From Streptomyces sp. yr375 (GTDB lineage: Bacteria > Actinomycetota > Actinomycetes > Streptomycetales > Streptomycetaceae): 39,464 nucleotides of DNA. The DNA lies in contig NZ_FOFF01000066.1 in the NCBI RefSeq assembly GCF_900110755.1, positions 1 through 39,464 of the forward strand, given 5' to 3'. The translations under genes were made by a program, and so were the position numbers. Below are positions 16,643 to 25,076 of this stretch, piece after piece. Position 1 is the stretch's first letter, and each line of letters begins with the position of its first letter. The notes beneath the pieces were generated by a model. The model made no database searches, was not told where the DNA came from, and saw only the letters and a program-made list of their open reading frames with translations.

Positions 16643-19570
16643 ATGGCGACACACACCGAGAACACGGCCGATGACGTCGAGCTCAACGCACTTGCGGCAG
16701 GCGGGCGAGGACACGCCGTGCTGCCGTTTCAGCAGCGCCTGCCCGAACGAGGACGCGACTGCCACGCTCTGATCGCGGAGTTGCCGACGCCGGTGGACGG
16801 CACGGCGGTTCGCCGGCGCCTGGACGAGGCGGCTCGGCAGTGGGGCGACTCCCGGACGGTGGAGCTGTGGGAGACGGCGGTGCCGGCATCGCAGGACTCC
16901 CCGACGGCGCGAGAACGGTTACGGAAGGAAGCACTCCGGCCGGTTCGTGACGATCCGTTCCCCGTACGCGCCGTCCTGCTGCGGTACACCGACGGCACTG
17001 CGCATCTCGTACTCGTCACCGACCGCCGACGGGTCGGGCGCACCGCACTTGGCCGACTGGCCAAAGTCGCCCTGTCCGGCGTCGGTCGGGCCGAGAGCGT
17101 GCCGTTCCCCGTCACCGATGCGGTGGCAACACCGTCCGCGCCATGGGCCCCGGTCGACTGGGGACTGGGCGATCCGGGCCGCCACGGGATCGTCACCGGC
17201 CGTCGGCTCGCCCTGCCGCGCGGCGCAGTAAGCGGCAGGCTGCTGCTGGGCGCCGTCGCCCTGACCACGGCCAGGTACCGGGGGGAAGGGACTGTCGAGG
17301 TCGGACATCTCGACACGGAATCCGGCGGCACAGTCGCTCTGCTGCGTGTCGGAGAGATCGACGAGGAGCAGGGTCCCGCCCGTCTGCTCGCGCTGCTGGA
17401 CGGGACACCGCCCTCCCCGGTGGGGTCGGAGCTGCCCGCAGTCGGTCTTGTGGAGTTCGGCGCGGACTACCATATGTATGTGGCCGGCCTGGCGCCGGTC
17501 TTCCCGCTCACCGTGCACTGCACGGAGCGGTCCGACGGCACGGTCGAGGCCTCGGCCTGGTTCGATGAGGGCATGGTCTCGCCGCACGTGGCCGAGATGT
17601 TCTGCGCATCTGTGGAGCGGCTCGCCGCGCTGACGGCGGAGGAAGCCGGCCAGTCGGCCCTCACGAACGTACCCCTGATGACCCCGCAGGCGACGGCGGA
17701 GGTTCTGAGGCTGGGCGGTGCGGACCGCCGGCTCGGCGAGGGCGGGCGGATGGACCGTCGCTTCGAGGACGTGGCCAACCGCTTCCCCGATGCGGTGGCT
17801 CTCGTCGACGAGGACGGTGAGCTGACGTACCGTCAGCTCAATGAACGCGCCGACGCCGTGGCGGCGGGACTGCGCAACCTCGGCATCACTCCCGCGACCA
17901 GGGTCGGCGTCTGCCTGGACCGTGGCGCTCCCCTCGTCGTGGCGCTCCTCGGCATCCTGAAAGCGGGCTGCGCCTACGTACCGATGGACTTCCGCTATCC
18001 GGCCGACCGGCTGACGTACATCGTCGACGACGCCCAGCTCCCCGTCGTCATCGGTGATGCCGCACAGTTTCCCGACATTCCGGATGTTCGTGTCATCGGT
18101 CTCGACGAACTGGGCAAACACGGCGACCTCCTCGAAGCCACGGAGGCCGAGCGGGACGCAAGTCCGGACGACGCCGCCTACGTGATCTACACATCGGGGT
18201 CGACCGGCCGCCCGAAAGGCGTGGTCGTCCCCCACCGGAACGTGACCGCCCTCCTCGAAGCCACCTCCACAGACTTCGCGCTGGGCCCCGACGATGTCTG
18301 GACTCTCTTCCATTCGAGTGCTTTCGACTTCTCGGTGTGGGAGATCTGGGGCTGCCTGCTCACCGGGGGGCGGCTCGTCGTCGTCTCGTACTGGACGGCA
18401 CGGGACACCGACGAGTTCCACCGGCTGCTCGCCGAACAACGGGTCACCGTGCTCAACCAGACCCCGTCCGCCTTCGCCCAGCTCGTACGCGCGGACCAGT
18501 CGGCGACGGCCGAACTGTCCGTACGACTGCTGATCTTCGGCGGCGAACCACTCGACGTGCAGTTGCTCGCCCCGTGGTTCGCCCGGCACTCCCCCACCTG
18601 GTGCCGGGTGGTGAACATGTTCGGCATCACGGAGACTACGGTCCATGTGACCGCAAAGACGATCACCCCGGCCGATGTCGTGGCCGGGTCCCGCTCGGTC
18701 GGCCGTGCACTGCCCGGCTGGTCACTGTCGGTACGGGACACAAGGGGACGTGTCCTCCCCCCGGGTGCGGCCGGGGAGATCCATGTCGGCGGGGCCGGCG
18801 TGGCGGACGGCTACCTCGGCCGGCCGGAGCTGACGGCGCAGCGGTTCGTCATCGACGAGGAAACCGGTGAACGCCTGTACCGCAGCGGTGACAAGGGGCG
18901 GCTGCGGCCGGACGGGCTGCTCGACCATCTCGGCCGCCTCGACAACCAGGTCAAGATCCGCGGCCACCGCATCGAGCTGGACGAGATCCGGTCGGTGCTG
19001 GCTGGCGACCCGGCCGTGACCGCTGCGGTCGTGGTCGTCGGTCAGGCACCTCCCGGCGACGCCGCGGGCAGCCGAATCGACGCGTATGTCGTACTCGACC
19101 CGGACCGCGCGCGGGACACCGGCACCCGGCAGGTGCTCGACAACGCCCGCCGCATCCTGCCGGACTACATGATTCCGTCCACGCTCACCGAGATCGACGC
19201 CGTTCCGCTCACCGCCAACGGCAAACCGGACGTGCCGCAGCTCCCTCCCCCCGCTCCCGCCGGGTCCGCGGTCCACGGGCGCCTGACCGAGGAGAGAACC
19301 GGGGCACCGTCCGGCGGCGTGGGCGAGGAGATCCTGGGCATCTGGCGGCAGAGCCTGAAGACGGACGTGGGCCGCGACGACAACTTCTTCGAACTCGGCG
19401 GCAATTCCCTGCTCGTGGTCCACGTCCTCACCACGATGCGCGAGCGCGGGCTACCCAGGATCGGGCTCCGAGACTTCTACGCCAACTCGACCGCCGGCCA
19501 GTTCATCAGCCTCGTCGAAGGCGTGCGGGACAGCGCCGTACCGAGCGGGAACGGGGCACCGCTCGCATAG
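16643..19570 (+). CDS. Stand-alone NRPS C*-A-T protein predicted to activate threonine
   Basis: 975 residues. The first 370 or so align with a condensation domain in outline, but the HHxxxDG active site is replaced by a TDRRRVGR stretch, so it should not catalyse condensation. The A domain (about 375-875) has YTSGSTGRPKG, and its pocket reads DFWNIGMVHK, the textbook threonine code; A10 is intact (TANGKPD). The carrier follows (FFELGGNSLL) with a short tail. The protein therefore makes Thr-S-carrier without being able to condense it. In its context it is the best candidate to charge the orphan carrier of the large NRPS in trans, or to present Thr for tailoring by the SDR. The ATG at 16643 has AGGAG 8 nt upstream; an in-frame GTG at 16589 that overlaps the SDR stop is the alternative start. 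Confidence 0.92.
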   Translation: MATHTENTADDVELNALAAGGRGHAVLPFQQRLPERGRDCHALIAELPTPVDGTAVRRRLDEAARQWGDSRTVELWETAVPASQDSPTARERLRKEALRPVRDDPFPVRAVLLRYTDGTAHLVLVTDRRRVGRTALGRLAKVALSGVGRAESVPFPVTDAVATPSAPWAPVDWGLGDPGRHGIVTGRRLALPRGAVSGRLLLGAVALTTARYRGEGTVEVGHLDTESGGTVALLRVGEIDEEQGPARLLALLDGTPPSPVGSELPAVGLVEFGADYHMYVAGLAPVFPLTVHCTERSDGTVEASAWFDEGMVSPHVAEMFCASVERLAALTAEEAGQSALTNVPLMTPQATAEVLRLGGADRRLGEGGRMDRRFEDVANRFPDAVALVDEDGELTYRQLNERADAVAAGLRNLGITPATRVGVCLDRGAPLVVALLGILKAGCAYVPMDFRYPADRLTYIVDDAQLPVVIGDAAQFPDIPDVRVIGLDELGKHGDLLEATEAERDASPDDAAYVIYTSGSTGRPKGVVVPHRNVTALLEATSTDFALGPDDVWTLFHSSAFDFSVWEIWGCLLTGGRLVVVSYWTARDTDEFHRLLAEQRVTVLNQTPSAFAQLVRADQSATAELSVRLLIFGGEPLDVQLLAPWFARHSPTWCRVVNMFGITETTVHVTAKTITPADVVAGSRSVGRALPGWSLSVRDTRGRVLPPGAAGEIHVGGAGVADGYLGRPELTAQRFVIDEETGERLYRSGDKGRLRPDGLLDHLGRLDNQVKIRGHRIELDEIRSVLAGDPAVTAAVVVVGQAPPGDAAGSRIDAYVVLDPDRARDTGTRQVLDNARRILPDYMIPSTLTEIDAVPLTANGKPDVPQLPPPAPAGSAVHGRLTEERTGAPSGGVGEEILGIWRQSLKTDVGRDDNFFELGGNSLLVVHVLTTMRERGLPRIGLRDFYANSTAGQFISLVEGVRDSAVPSGNGAPLA

Positions 19571-19571
19571 C

Positions 19572-19590
19572 ACTGGTGTCCGGCACCAGT
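19572..19590 (+). terminator. Possible terminator after the plus-strand operon
   Basis: ACTGGTG-TCCGG-CACCAGT hairpin starting 2 nt after the C*-A-T stop codon. There is no U tract, which is common for Streptomyces terminators. It could alternatively be an end of the mobile-element debris that begins here. Confidence 0.4.
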
Positions 19591-19599
19591 AGTTGATCG

Positions 19600-20203
19600 T
19601 CAGGTGTGGTGCGACTTCTGTCGCCGGTGCGTCAGTTCCTCGGGCCCCGCGACATCGAAGCGGTGGACGTGTGGGGCGACAGGCCCTGGCCCTGCGCGCA
19701 CAGATTGTGCTGGCGTGCGCGGGGCCGGAGCTGCCGCCGATCGTCGCGGTTGCCCGGGACCTGCGTCGGCAGCGGGACGGCACCTGGCACTGCAGCTTCG
19801 GGCGACTGCACGCCCGGCCCGATACCGAGGGGCTGATGACCTGGGACGTCTCGGTGGACCGGACCGTCGCCCGCGCCCACCGGCATGCGGTGGGTGCCCG
19901 CGAAAGCGGAGCTGCGGGTCGAGCCGCCGGGCGGTGTCTTCACCGAGCCCGAGCAGGACCAGGAGACGACGTCACTGTTGATCACGCTCGGGCAGCGCGG
20001 TGACGCCCACAGTTCCAGGTGGTCGTGGGTGGTCGTGGGGCGTATCCGGGTGCCCAGGACCGGGCCGGGCCGCCCGCGCGCCCGACCGGACAGGGTTCGC
20101 GCCGACAGGGCGTACGGCTCCCGCGCGAACCGCGCCTGTCTGCGCAAGCGCGGCATCGCCGGCCGCCGAAGCCCGACACGGCCTACTACAACGACTCGCT
20201 GTG
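19600..20203 (+). mobile_element. Decayed transposase remnants (IS630-like then IS5-like)
   Basis: No intact gene. Plus-strand reading frames give pieces of transposases: RQALALRAQIVLACAG (near 19674-19725) resembles the N-terminus of IS630-family transposases. TWDVSVDRTVARAHRHAVGA (near 19840-19900) and a later piece with LITLGQRGDAH, GPGRPRARPDRVRAD and SRANRACLRKRGI (to about 20160) resemble IS5-family transposases. The pieces are in different frames with internal losses, so this is a mosaic scar at the edge of the core biosynthetic operon. Confidence 0.55.
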
Positions 20204-20244
20204 ACCAGCATTTCGAAACGCACCCCAGGACGCATGGGCACCTG

Positions 20245-20297
20245 GGGCCACAGGGCGGGCCGGCGCGGTTGCTTCGCACCGGCCCGACCTGTGGCCC
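20245..20297. terminator. Large hairpin upstream of the small regulator-like gene
   Basis: GGGCCACAGG (20245-20254) pairs with CCTGTGGCCC (20288-20297), and inside it GGGCCGG (20257-20263) pairs with CCGGCCC (20279-20285). This strong GC-rich stem lies between transposase debris and the gene at 20396 and may be a terminator for readthrough from the left. No gene was seen between 20203 and 20396. Confidence 0.45.
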
Positions 20298-20395
20298 GCC
20301 CGGCTCCCGCGCGCTCGGTCGCCCCGCTGGGGTCCGGTGATCACCACAGCGGACGGGACTTGCACATCGCGCCACGTCAGCGTGAGGATGTCGCC

Positions 20396-20944
20396 ATGGA
20401 ACTCATGCGGTATGTCGACAATCTGCGGCAGGAGCTGATCGCCGCGGTGGAGTCGGGGGACGCTCAGTCACGCGAACTCGCCGAACGTCTGGTCGCGCCG
20501 CTGTCCTCCGCCGTCCGGCTGGTTCTGCTCGACGCATTGTCGGCCGCCGCGGACGAGATCACCCGTGAGCTGGCTCCGGGCGCCGTCGAGGTCCGGCTCC
20601 GCGGACTGGACCCCAGCTTCGTCGTCACGCTGCCGCCGTCCGAGTACGCCGCCACCGACGCCGAGGACGACTTCGCGCGCTCACGCAATGGCGCCCTTCC
20701 GACGCTCCCAGCCGCCCCACCGCCCGCGCCTGGCACCACGGAAGGCGCCACGTCCCGCATCAACTTCCGGCCGCCCGAGCAGTTGAAGGCTCGGATCGAG
20801 GAGGCCGCGGGCCGCGAAGGCCTGTCGGTCAACGCCTGGCTGGTCAGGGCGGCCTCCGCCATGCTGACCTATGACGAGCCCGCCCGCCGTCCCGAACGGC
20901 GAACTCCGCAGGGCGGCCAGAGCTACACAGGCTGGGTGAATTGA
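20396..20944 (+). CDS. Small protein with C-terminal HicB/Arc-like ribbon-helix-helix region
   Basis: 182 residues. The N-terminal half (about 1-80: a helical region, then GAVEVRLRGLDPSFVVTLP) matches in outline the N-terminus of the chimeric protein at 28791. A Pro/Ala-rich linker follows. The C-terminal part, INFRPPEQLKARIEEAAGREG followed by SVNAWLVRAAS, has the pattern of a ribbon-helix-helix DNA-binding domain as in HicB-type antitoxins. In other Streptomyces such genes, as I recall, stand before DUF4097 and ABC-exporter genes; here the right-hand neighbours were replaced by the ISL3 element. The ATG at 20396 has GAGG upstream. Likely a transcriptional regulator; targets unknown. Confidence 0.8.
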   Translation: MELMRYVDNLRQELIAAVESGDAQSRELAERLVAPLSSAVRLVLLDALSAAADEITRELAPGAVEVRLRGLDPSFVVTLPPSEYAATDAEDDFARSRNGALPTLPAAPPPAPGTTEGATSRINFRPPEQLKARIEEAAGREGLSVNAWLVRAASAMLTYDEPARRPERRTPQGGQSYTGWVN

Positions 20945-21062
20945 TTTCGCGAGGCGAGCGCCTCACTACCACGCCCGGATACATTCTGCTCGTTCCGTGA
21001 CAGGACCTCTCCGACTTCTCCGCCCGGGGCAACTCGTGCATACTGTCGGCGACGCCTGAAAA

Positions 21063-21128
21063 TTGGTTCTGGATCACTTTCCGTGCCAGAGCCACGGAGG
21101 GTCACCACAACCGCGATCATGAACGGCC
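21063..21128 (+). repeat. Left terminal inverted repeat of the ISL3 element
   Basis: Begins TTGGTTCTGGATCACTTTCC and ends GATCATGAACGGCC. It is identical over 66 bp to the reverse complement of 22737-22802 and ends at the base before the transposase GTG. Confidence 0.9.
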
Positions 21129-22736
21129 GTGGGTGATGTGTTCCTCCAGGACCTGTGGTTCCACCGGGTCGAAGGCGTTGTGCTCGAAAGTGCAGTGGTC
21201 GACGGCGAGTTAGTGATCGTGCGGGCCCGCGCGTCGGCGGAGCGGGCTGCGTGTCCTGCTTGCTCGACGACGTCGGGCCGAGTGCACAGCCGCTACGTAC
21301 GCCGCCTCGCCGACATTGCTGTCGGCGGTCGTCACGTGGTGATCGAGTTACAGGTCCGGCGGTTCCGTTGCCGCGACCGCGCCTGCCGGCAGGCCACGTT
21401 CGCCGAGCAGGTCGACGGTCTGACCTTCCGGCATGGGAGACGAAGCGCCGGGCTGCAGACGGTGCTGCAAAAGGTGGCGGTGATGCTGGCGGGCCGGGCC
21501 GGCGCCCGCCTGGCGGACACGCTCGCGGTCCGGGCGAGCCGGTCGACGCTCCTGCGGCTGATACGCCGCCTTCCGGAGCCGGAAGTGCACACACCACGGG
21601 TGCTCGGAGTGGACGAGTTCGCCCTGCGCAAGGGACACAACTACGGCACGATCCTGGTAGACATCGACACGCGCCGTCCGGTTGACCTGTTGCCCGACCG
21701 GGCCACGGCAACGGTGGCCGCCTGGCTCACCGACCATCCCGGCGTCGAGGTGATATGCCGTGACCGGTCGACCGCTTACGCCGAGGCCGGACGGCTCGGC
21801 GCCCCGGATGCGATCCATGTCGCGGACCGGTGGCACATCTGGAAAAACCTGGTGGAAGCCGTCGAGAAGACGGTCATCCAGCACCGCGCCCTGCTGCGCG
21901 GACCGGAGGAAACTCCCCCGGTCCGCGCTGAGCCCCTCGAGAATCCGGCTCTTATGCCGCGTTCCCTGGATGAGCCACGACAGTCAGGCCGTCTGTCCGA
22001 TCGGGTGCGGGAGCAGCACTCGGCCGTCCATGCCCTGCTGGATGAGGGGCTCGGGCTGCGGCCGATCGCCCGCCGGCTGGGCCTGGCCCGCAACACCGTC
22101 CGCCGACTCGCGAATGCGGCCACCGCGGACGAGCTCCTCGTCGGACGGTGGACCGGCAGGACCAGCATCCTCGATCCCTACAGGCCCTACCTGCATCAGC
22201 GGTGGGCGGAGGGCTGCACCGTCGCCCGCCGCCTGTTCGAGGAAGTCCGCGAGCGCGGCTATCCCGGTGGCGAGAGCGTCGTGAAGAAGTACGTGCAGCG
22301 GCTCCGCGAAGCCTTCCCGCACGACGATCCGCCCCGCAAAGCGCCGTCCGTGCGGGACGTGACCAGCTGGATCACCCGTCGCCCCGACCGCCTCACCGAC
22401 GACCAGGCCCAGCAGCTCAAGCAGATTCTCGCCCGCTGCCCCGCCCTCGGCAGAACCGCCGAACACGTTCGTCTCTTCGCCGAGTTGATGAACGACCGCC
22501 GGGGCCGGGACCTCAGTCAGTGGACAGAGCGCGTGCAGGCTGACGACTTGCCCGCCCTGCATGGCTTTGTCACCGGCCTCGGCCAGGATTTCGATGCTGT
22601 CGTCGCCGGGCTCAGCCTGCCCTACAGCTCTGGAGCGGTCGAGGGCCACAACAACAAGATCAAGATGCTGAAGCGGCAGATGTTCGGCCGCGCCAACTTC
22701 GACCTGCTCCGCAAGCGGGTCCTCCTCGCAGCGTGA
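21129..22736 (+). CDS. ISL3-family transposase
   Basis: 535 residues. The N-terminal zinc-binding region has CPAC...H and a CRDRACRQ motif. The DDE core includes VLGVDEFALRKGHNYGTILVD, a second Asp in VICRDRST, and a C-terminal SSGAVEGHNNKIKMLKRQMFG with the conserved Glu, all characteristic of ISL3 transposases. A helix-turn-helix-like segment lies near residues 310-330 (RPIARRLGLARNTVRRL). The start is GTG at 21129, immediately after the left terminal repeat. It carries at least two in-frame TTA codons, so expression may depend on the bldA tRNA. Confidence 0.93.
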   Translation: MGDVFLQDLWFHRVEGVVLESAVVDGELVIVRARASAERAACPACSTTSGRVHSRYVRRLADIAVGGRHVVIELQVRRFRCRDRACRQATFAEQVDGLTFRHGRRSAGLQTVLQKVAVMLAGRAGARLADTLAVRASRSTLLRLIRRLPEPEVHTPRVLGVDEFALRKGHNYGTILVDIDTRRPVDLLPDRATATVAAWLTDHPGVEVICRDRSTAYAEAGRLGAPDAIHVADRWHIWKNLVEAVEKTVIQHRALLRGPEETPPVRAEPLENPALMPRSLDEPRQSGRLSDRVREQHSAVHALLDEGLGLRPIARRLGLARNTVRRLANAATADELLVGRWTGRTSILDPYRPYLHQRWAEGCTVARRLFEEVRERGYPGGESVVKKYVQRLREAFPHDDPPRKAPSVRDVTSWITRRPDRLTDDQAQQLKQILARCPALGRTAEHVRLFAELMNDRRGRDLSQWTERVQADDLPALHGFVTGLGQDFDAVVAGLSLPYSSGAVEGHNNKIKMLKRQMFGRANFDLLRKRVLLAA

Positions 22737-22802
22737 GGCCGTTCATGATCGCGGTTGTGGTGACCCTCCGTGGCTCTGGCACGGAAAGTGATCCAGAACC
22801 AA
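22737..22802 (-). repeat. Right terminal inverted repeat of the ISL3 element
   Basis: Exact reverse complement of 21063-21128. It starts at the base following the transposase stop codon TGA. Confidence 0.9.
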
Positions 22803-23514
22803 AATTCAGCCGCCGCCGACAGCATACGGGAGCAGTTGGCCGAATGATTTATTTTTCTGGCCGGAACCGGGCGGCAGCTCGCACCCATTCCGCGAAATCT
22901 AACGGAATCTAATCCTCCGATAAGGAGTGCTGCCCTCTTCGGTCTCCGAAAATTCACGCCCGGCGGCGACTTGCTCCTTGAATCTTCTGCCGGTCCCGGG
23001 TTCTACTTGATGACCTTGAAAGAGGATCGTTCGGGATCCTCTCGCTGTCGGCAGGGACACTCGCCGGCAACTGCCATGTCTAGGGGGACTTGTGGTCAAG
23101 GCGTACGGGGCGACCGGTGGCTGGGCACTTTCCTGCACATGCCGACCTGAGCGACGCCCCCACAGACTCGAAGCACATGCCGAGCGGCAGGTATTTCCCA
23201 TGCCATGGACGGTCGATCGCTGCGCTCTGTGACGGCGATCCGCAGGCCGGACGCGAGACTCAGTCCGCGCCCGCGCCCCTCGGTCAGCCGCTGGCTGGAA
23301 CAGGCACGATCGGATTCGGCGAACGGCCGGAGAGGGCCATCGTCCGACGGTCCGGCAACAAATTAACTCCCAGTTCTGCATCGCCGTGCGCGAAGGTGAT
23401 CAGTACTGCGCCGATTCCAGCTGCCAATGTCAGATCTCTCTGTATCTGCTCCCGTTCGGGAGCGGGCTGATATGCCCTCGCCCAATGGACGTACATGCAT
23501 ATGGAGGCATGATG
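22803..23514. other. Long non-coding stretch upstream of the lmbU-like gene
   Basis: About 700 bp in which I see no convincing gene. It includes an unusually AT-rich run (gatttatttttctgg near 22848), which suggests promoter function for the regulator, and a hairpin at 23021-23042. None of the four cluster operators lies here. The long leader may host regulation of the TTA-containing lmbU-like gene. Confidence 0.5.
23021..23042. repeat. Inverted repeat upstream of the lmbU-like gene
   Basis: AGAGGATC - 6 nt - GATCCTCT, an 8-bp perfect stem. Possible operator or hairpin in the leader about 470 bp before the gene; function unknown. Confidence 0.4.
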
Positions 23515-24195
23515 ATGAATCACGCTTGCGACCTCGACGGGTCCAAGGTCGTGCTGTTCCGCAAGAACCCGGACGGTCGGCCACGGCAGCGAAGAGCCAG
23601 CGGCGACGGGCCGCGCAGTCAGGTGCTCACGACCAACGTGGGGCTACAGATCCCCGCCGGACTGACGTTCGACGACTGGGAACGCGCCGGCAGGCAGCTC
23701 TCCGGAATAGTGAATTCCTCGTCCTGGTGGCTCGGTGACTGGCTGGTCTACGGGAAGGATCACTACACCGACCGGTACCAGCTCGGAATCCGCGCTGCCG
23801 GTTTGCAGTATCAGACGCTGCGCAACTACGCGTGGGTCTCGCGGCGCTTCGAGTTACACCGCCGTCGATCGGGACTCACCTTCCAGCACCACGCGGAACT
23901 CGCCTCTCTGTCGGTCAGGGAACAGGACCTGTGGCTCGACCGGGCCGAGCAGACGGGGTGGACCACGAAGCAGTTGCGCAATGCCATCCGGCTGACCCGT
24001 GAGGACGAGCGGAACCAGGGAAAGCAGGTCGAAGCCACCCGGCAGCTCGCCGTACCGGGAAATCGGCTCCAGTGGTGGCACAAGGCCGCGGAACAGTCGG
24101 GAATCGACTTCGAGCAATGGGTGCTCGCCACGCTCGACAACGCGGCCGAACGAGCCTTGGAGGAAACGGAGGAACAAGCAGGCCTCAGCGCCTGA
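23515..24195 (+). CDS. LmbU-family cluster-situated transcriptional regulator
   Basis: 226 residues. The stretches WWLGDWLVYGKDHYTDRY, YQTLRNYAWVSRRFE and LTFQHHAELASL are the hallmark of the LmbU/NovE family, activators of lincomycin and aminocoumarin clusters. LmbU is known to bind a short palindrome, which makes this protein the leading candidate to recognise the GTCCYGTCGRCRGGAC sites. Three consecutive ATGs (23509, 23512, 23515) follow GGAGG; the last has the best spacing (7 nt). An in-frame TTA codon occurs at 23854-23856 (residue 114), so translation should depend on the bldA tRNA and tie the cluster to development. It is convergent with the KtzT-like gene, with a strong terminator between them. 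Confidence 0.92.
   Translation: MNHACDLDGSKVVLFRKNPDGRPRQRRASGDGPRSQVLTTNVGLQIPAGLTFDDWERAGRQLSGIVNSSSWWLGDWLVYGKDHYTDRYQLGIRAAGLQYQTLRNYAWVSRRFELHRRRSGLTFQHHAELASLSVREQDLWLDRAEQTGWTTKQLRNAIRLTREDERNQGKQVEATRQLAVPGNRLQWWHKAAEQSGIDFEQWVLATLDNAAERALEETEEQAGLSA
23854..23856 (+). promoter_or_regulatory. In-frame TTA codon (bldA control point)
   Basis: Leu codon TTA in RRFELHRRR of the LmbU-family regulator. TTA is very rare in Streptomyces genes and is read by the developmentally controlled bldA tRNA. Its place in the single pathway regulator visible here fits cluster-wide control. Confidence 0.7.
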
Positions 24196-24256
24196 CCCGG
24201 CGAGCCGACCGACGGGGAAACACCCCTGCCGGAGCCGGACAAGACGACATGACGCA

Positions 24257-24290
24257 CAGGGCCCGCACTCCTGACGGAGTGCGGGCCCTG
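24257..24290. terminator. Bidirectional terminator between convergent genes
   Basis: 15-bp perfect stem (CAGGGCCCGCACTCC, loop TGAC, then the complement) between the stops of the lmbU-like gene (24195) and the KtzT-like gene (24323). Its symmetry allows it to serve both strands. Confidence 0.85.
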
Positions 24291-24322
24291 GCCGTTGCCA
24301 CAACTCTCAGGGGCCACAGCCG

Positions 24323-24967
24323 TCACGGCAACCGGCTCATGAACGAGGCCGTCTCCCGGTGCCGGCCGCACTCCCGCCCGCTGAACGCCTTCTGCACACG
24401 CTCGCGGACCTCCGGCTTCTGCTCCTGACTGAGCTTGAACATGCCCTCGGCCCCCGACACCGTAAGCCGGAACGCCCCGACAGCGGGCACGATCCTGCGG
24501 AAGTAGCCGAGCGATTCGGTCATGTCCCAGTCGTCACCGAAATCGGCCTCGAACGCACGGACGGTGGACTGGACCACTTCCAGGGTCTCTTCCGCGGAAT
24601 CGATTTTCTCCACCACACCGCGCACATGCACCGAGGTGAAGTTCCACGTCGGCGCGGCCGGTGTCACCTCGTACACCGTGGGCGAGACATAGGCGTGCGG
24701 ACCGGTGAATGTCAGCAGGACAACGTCGCCGGTTTCCAGGGCCTTCCAATGGGGATTTCCCCTGTTCATGTGCCCCAGTAGTGTGGCGCCCGAAAGATCG
24801 GCGGACCATTCATCGGTCATCGCAGGGTCCGGTATGACGGGAAGATGCGTGGCGAACGGCGCGGCGGCGGCATCTCCATTACTCACCATCAGCGCCAGCG
24901 GATTGTTGCGGAGCAAATCGACCATCCACGAAGCATCCGGTTCACGATATTGCCTCGGAACGAACAT
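24323..24967 (-). CDS. PaiB/KtzT-family protein, candidate heme-dependent piperazate synthase
   Basis: 214 residues of the FMN-binding-like split-barrel family usually annotated PaiB transcriptional regulator (MFVPRQYREPD at the start, GHMNRGNPHW near 65-74). KtzT, which closes N5-hydroxy-ornithine to piperazic acid using heme, belongs to this family. The reading as piperazate synthase rests on context: a piperazate-like A-domain code in the cluster, an adjacent divergent ornithine-biosynthesis operon, and a shared cluster operator. His66 in the GHMNRGNP motif is a plausible axial heme ligand. The ATG at 24967 is preferred because the family's N-terminal motif starts there; a longer start at 25006 is possible. 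The required ornithine N5-hydroxylase is not in the window. A PaiB-like regulator is the alternative. Confidence 0.75.
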   Translation of the reverse strand: MFVPRQYREPDASWMVDLLRNNPLALMVSNGDAAAAPFATHLPVIPDPAMTDEWSADLSGATLLGHMNRGNPHWKALETGDVVLLTFTGPHAYVSPTVYEVTPAAPTWNFTSVHVRGVVEKIDSAEETLEVVQSTVRAFEADFGDDWDMTESLGYFRRIVPAVGAFRLTVSGAEGMFKLSQEQKPEVRERVQKAFSGRECGRHRETASFMSRLP

Positions 24968-25023
24968 GCGAAACTCGCCCTTTCGGTGATCAGACACGCA
25001 AGGCATGGCTTCATTTCAGGGAC

Positions 25024-25052
25024 GCTATCAGTGTCCTGAGTATCGAAGTCAA
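25024..25052 (-). promoter_or_regulatory. Predicted promoter of the KtzT-like gene
   Basis: Minus-strand TTGACT (25052-25047), 17-nt spacer, GATAGC (25029-25024); the start codon is about 57 nt downstream. The -35 box matches the two NRPS promoters, but the operator is closer (24 bp instead of about 41). Confidence 0.45.
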
Positions 25053-25076
25053 GATACCGGGAACCTTCGCACCGCT

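Larger units (their letters stand above)
21063..22802 (+). mobile_element. ISL3-family insertion sequence, apparently intact
   Basis: Bounded by perfect 66-bp terminal inverted repeats (21063-21128 and 22737-22802) flanking a full-length transposase. The repeats abut the first and last codons of the transposase with no spare sequence. Weaker inverted similarity continues about 30 bp outside both ends. No clear 8-bp target duplication was found at the ends of the perfect repeats. The element separates the core biosynthetic operon from the lmbU-like regulator. Confidence 0.85.

Noticed and set aside
24323..25006. Annotation of the KtzT-like protein as a plain PaiB transcriptional regulator
   Set aside because: The family similarity allows it, but the piperazate-like A domain, argJBD neighbours and shared operator favour the enzyme reading; kept as an alternative.
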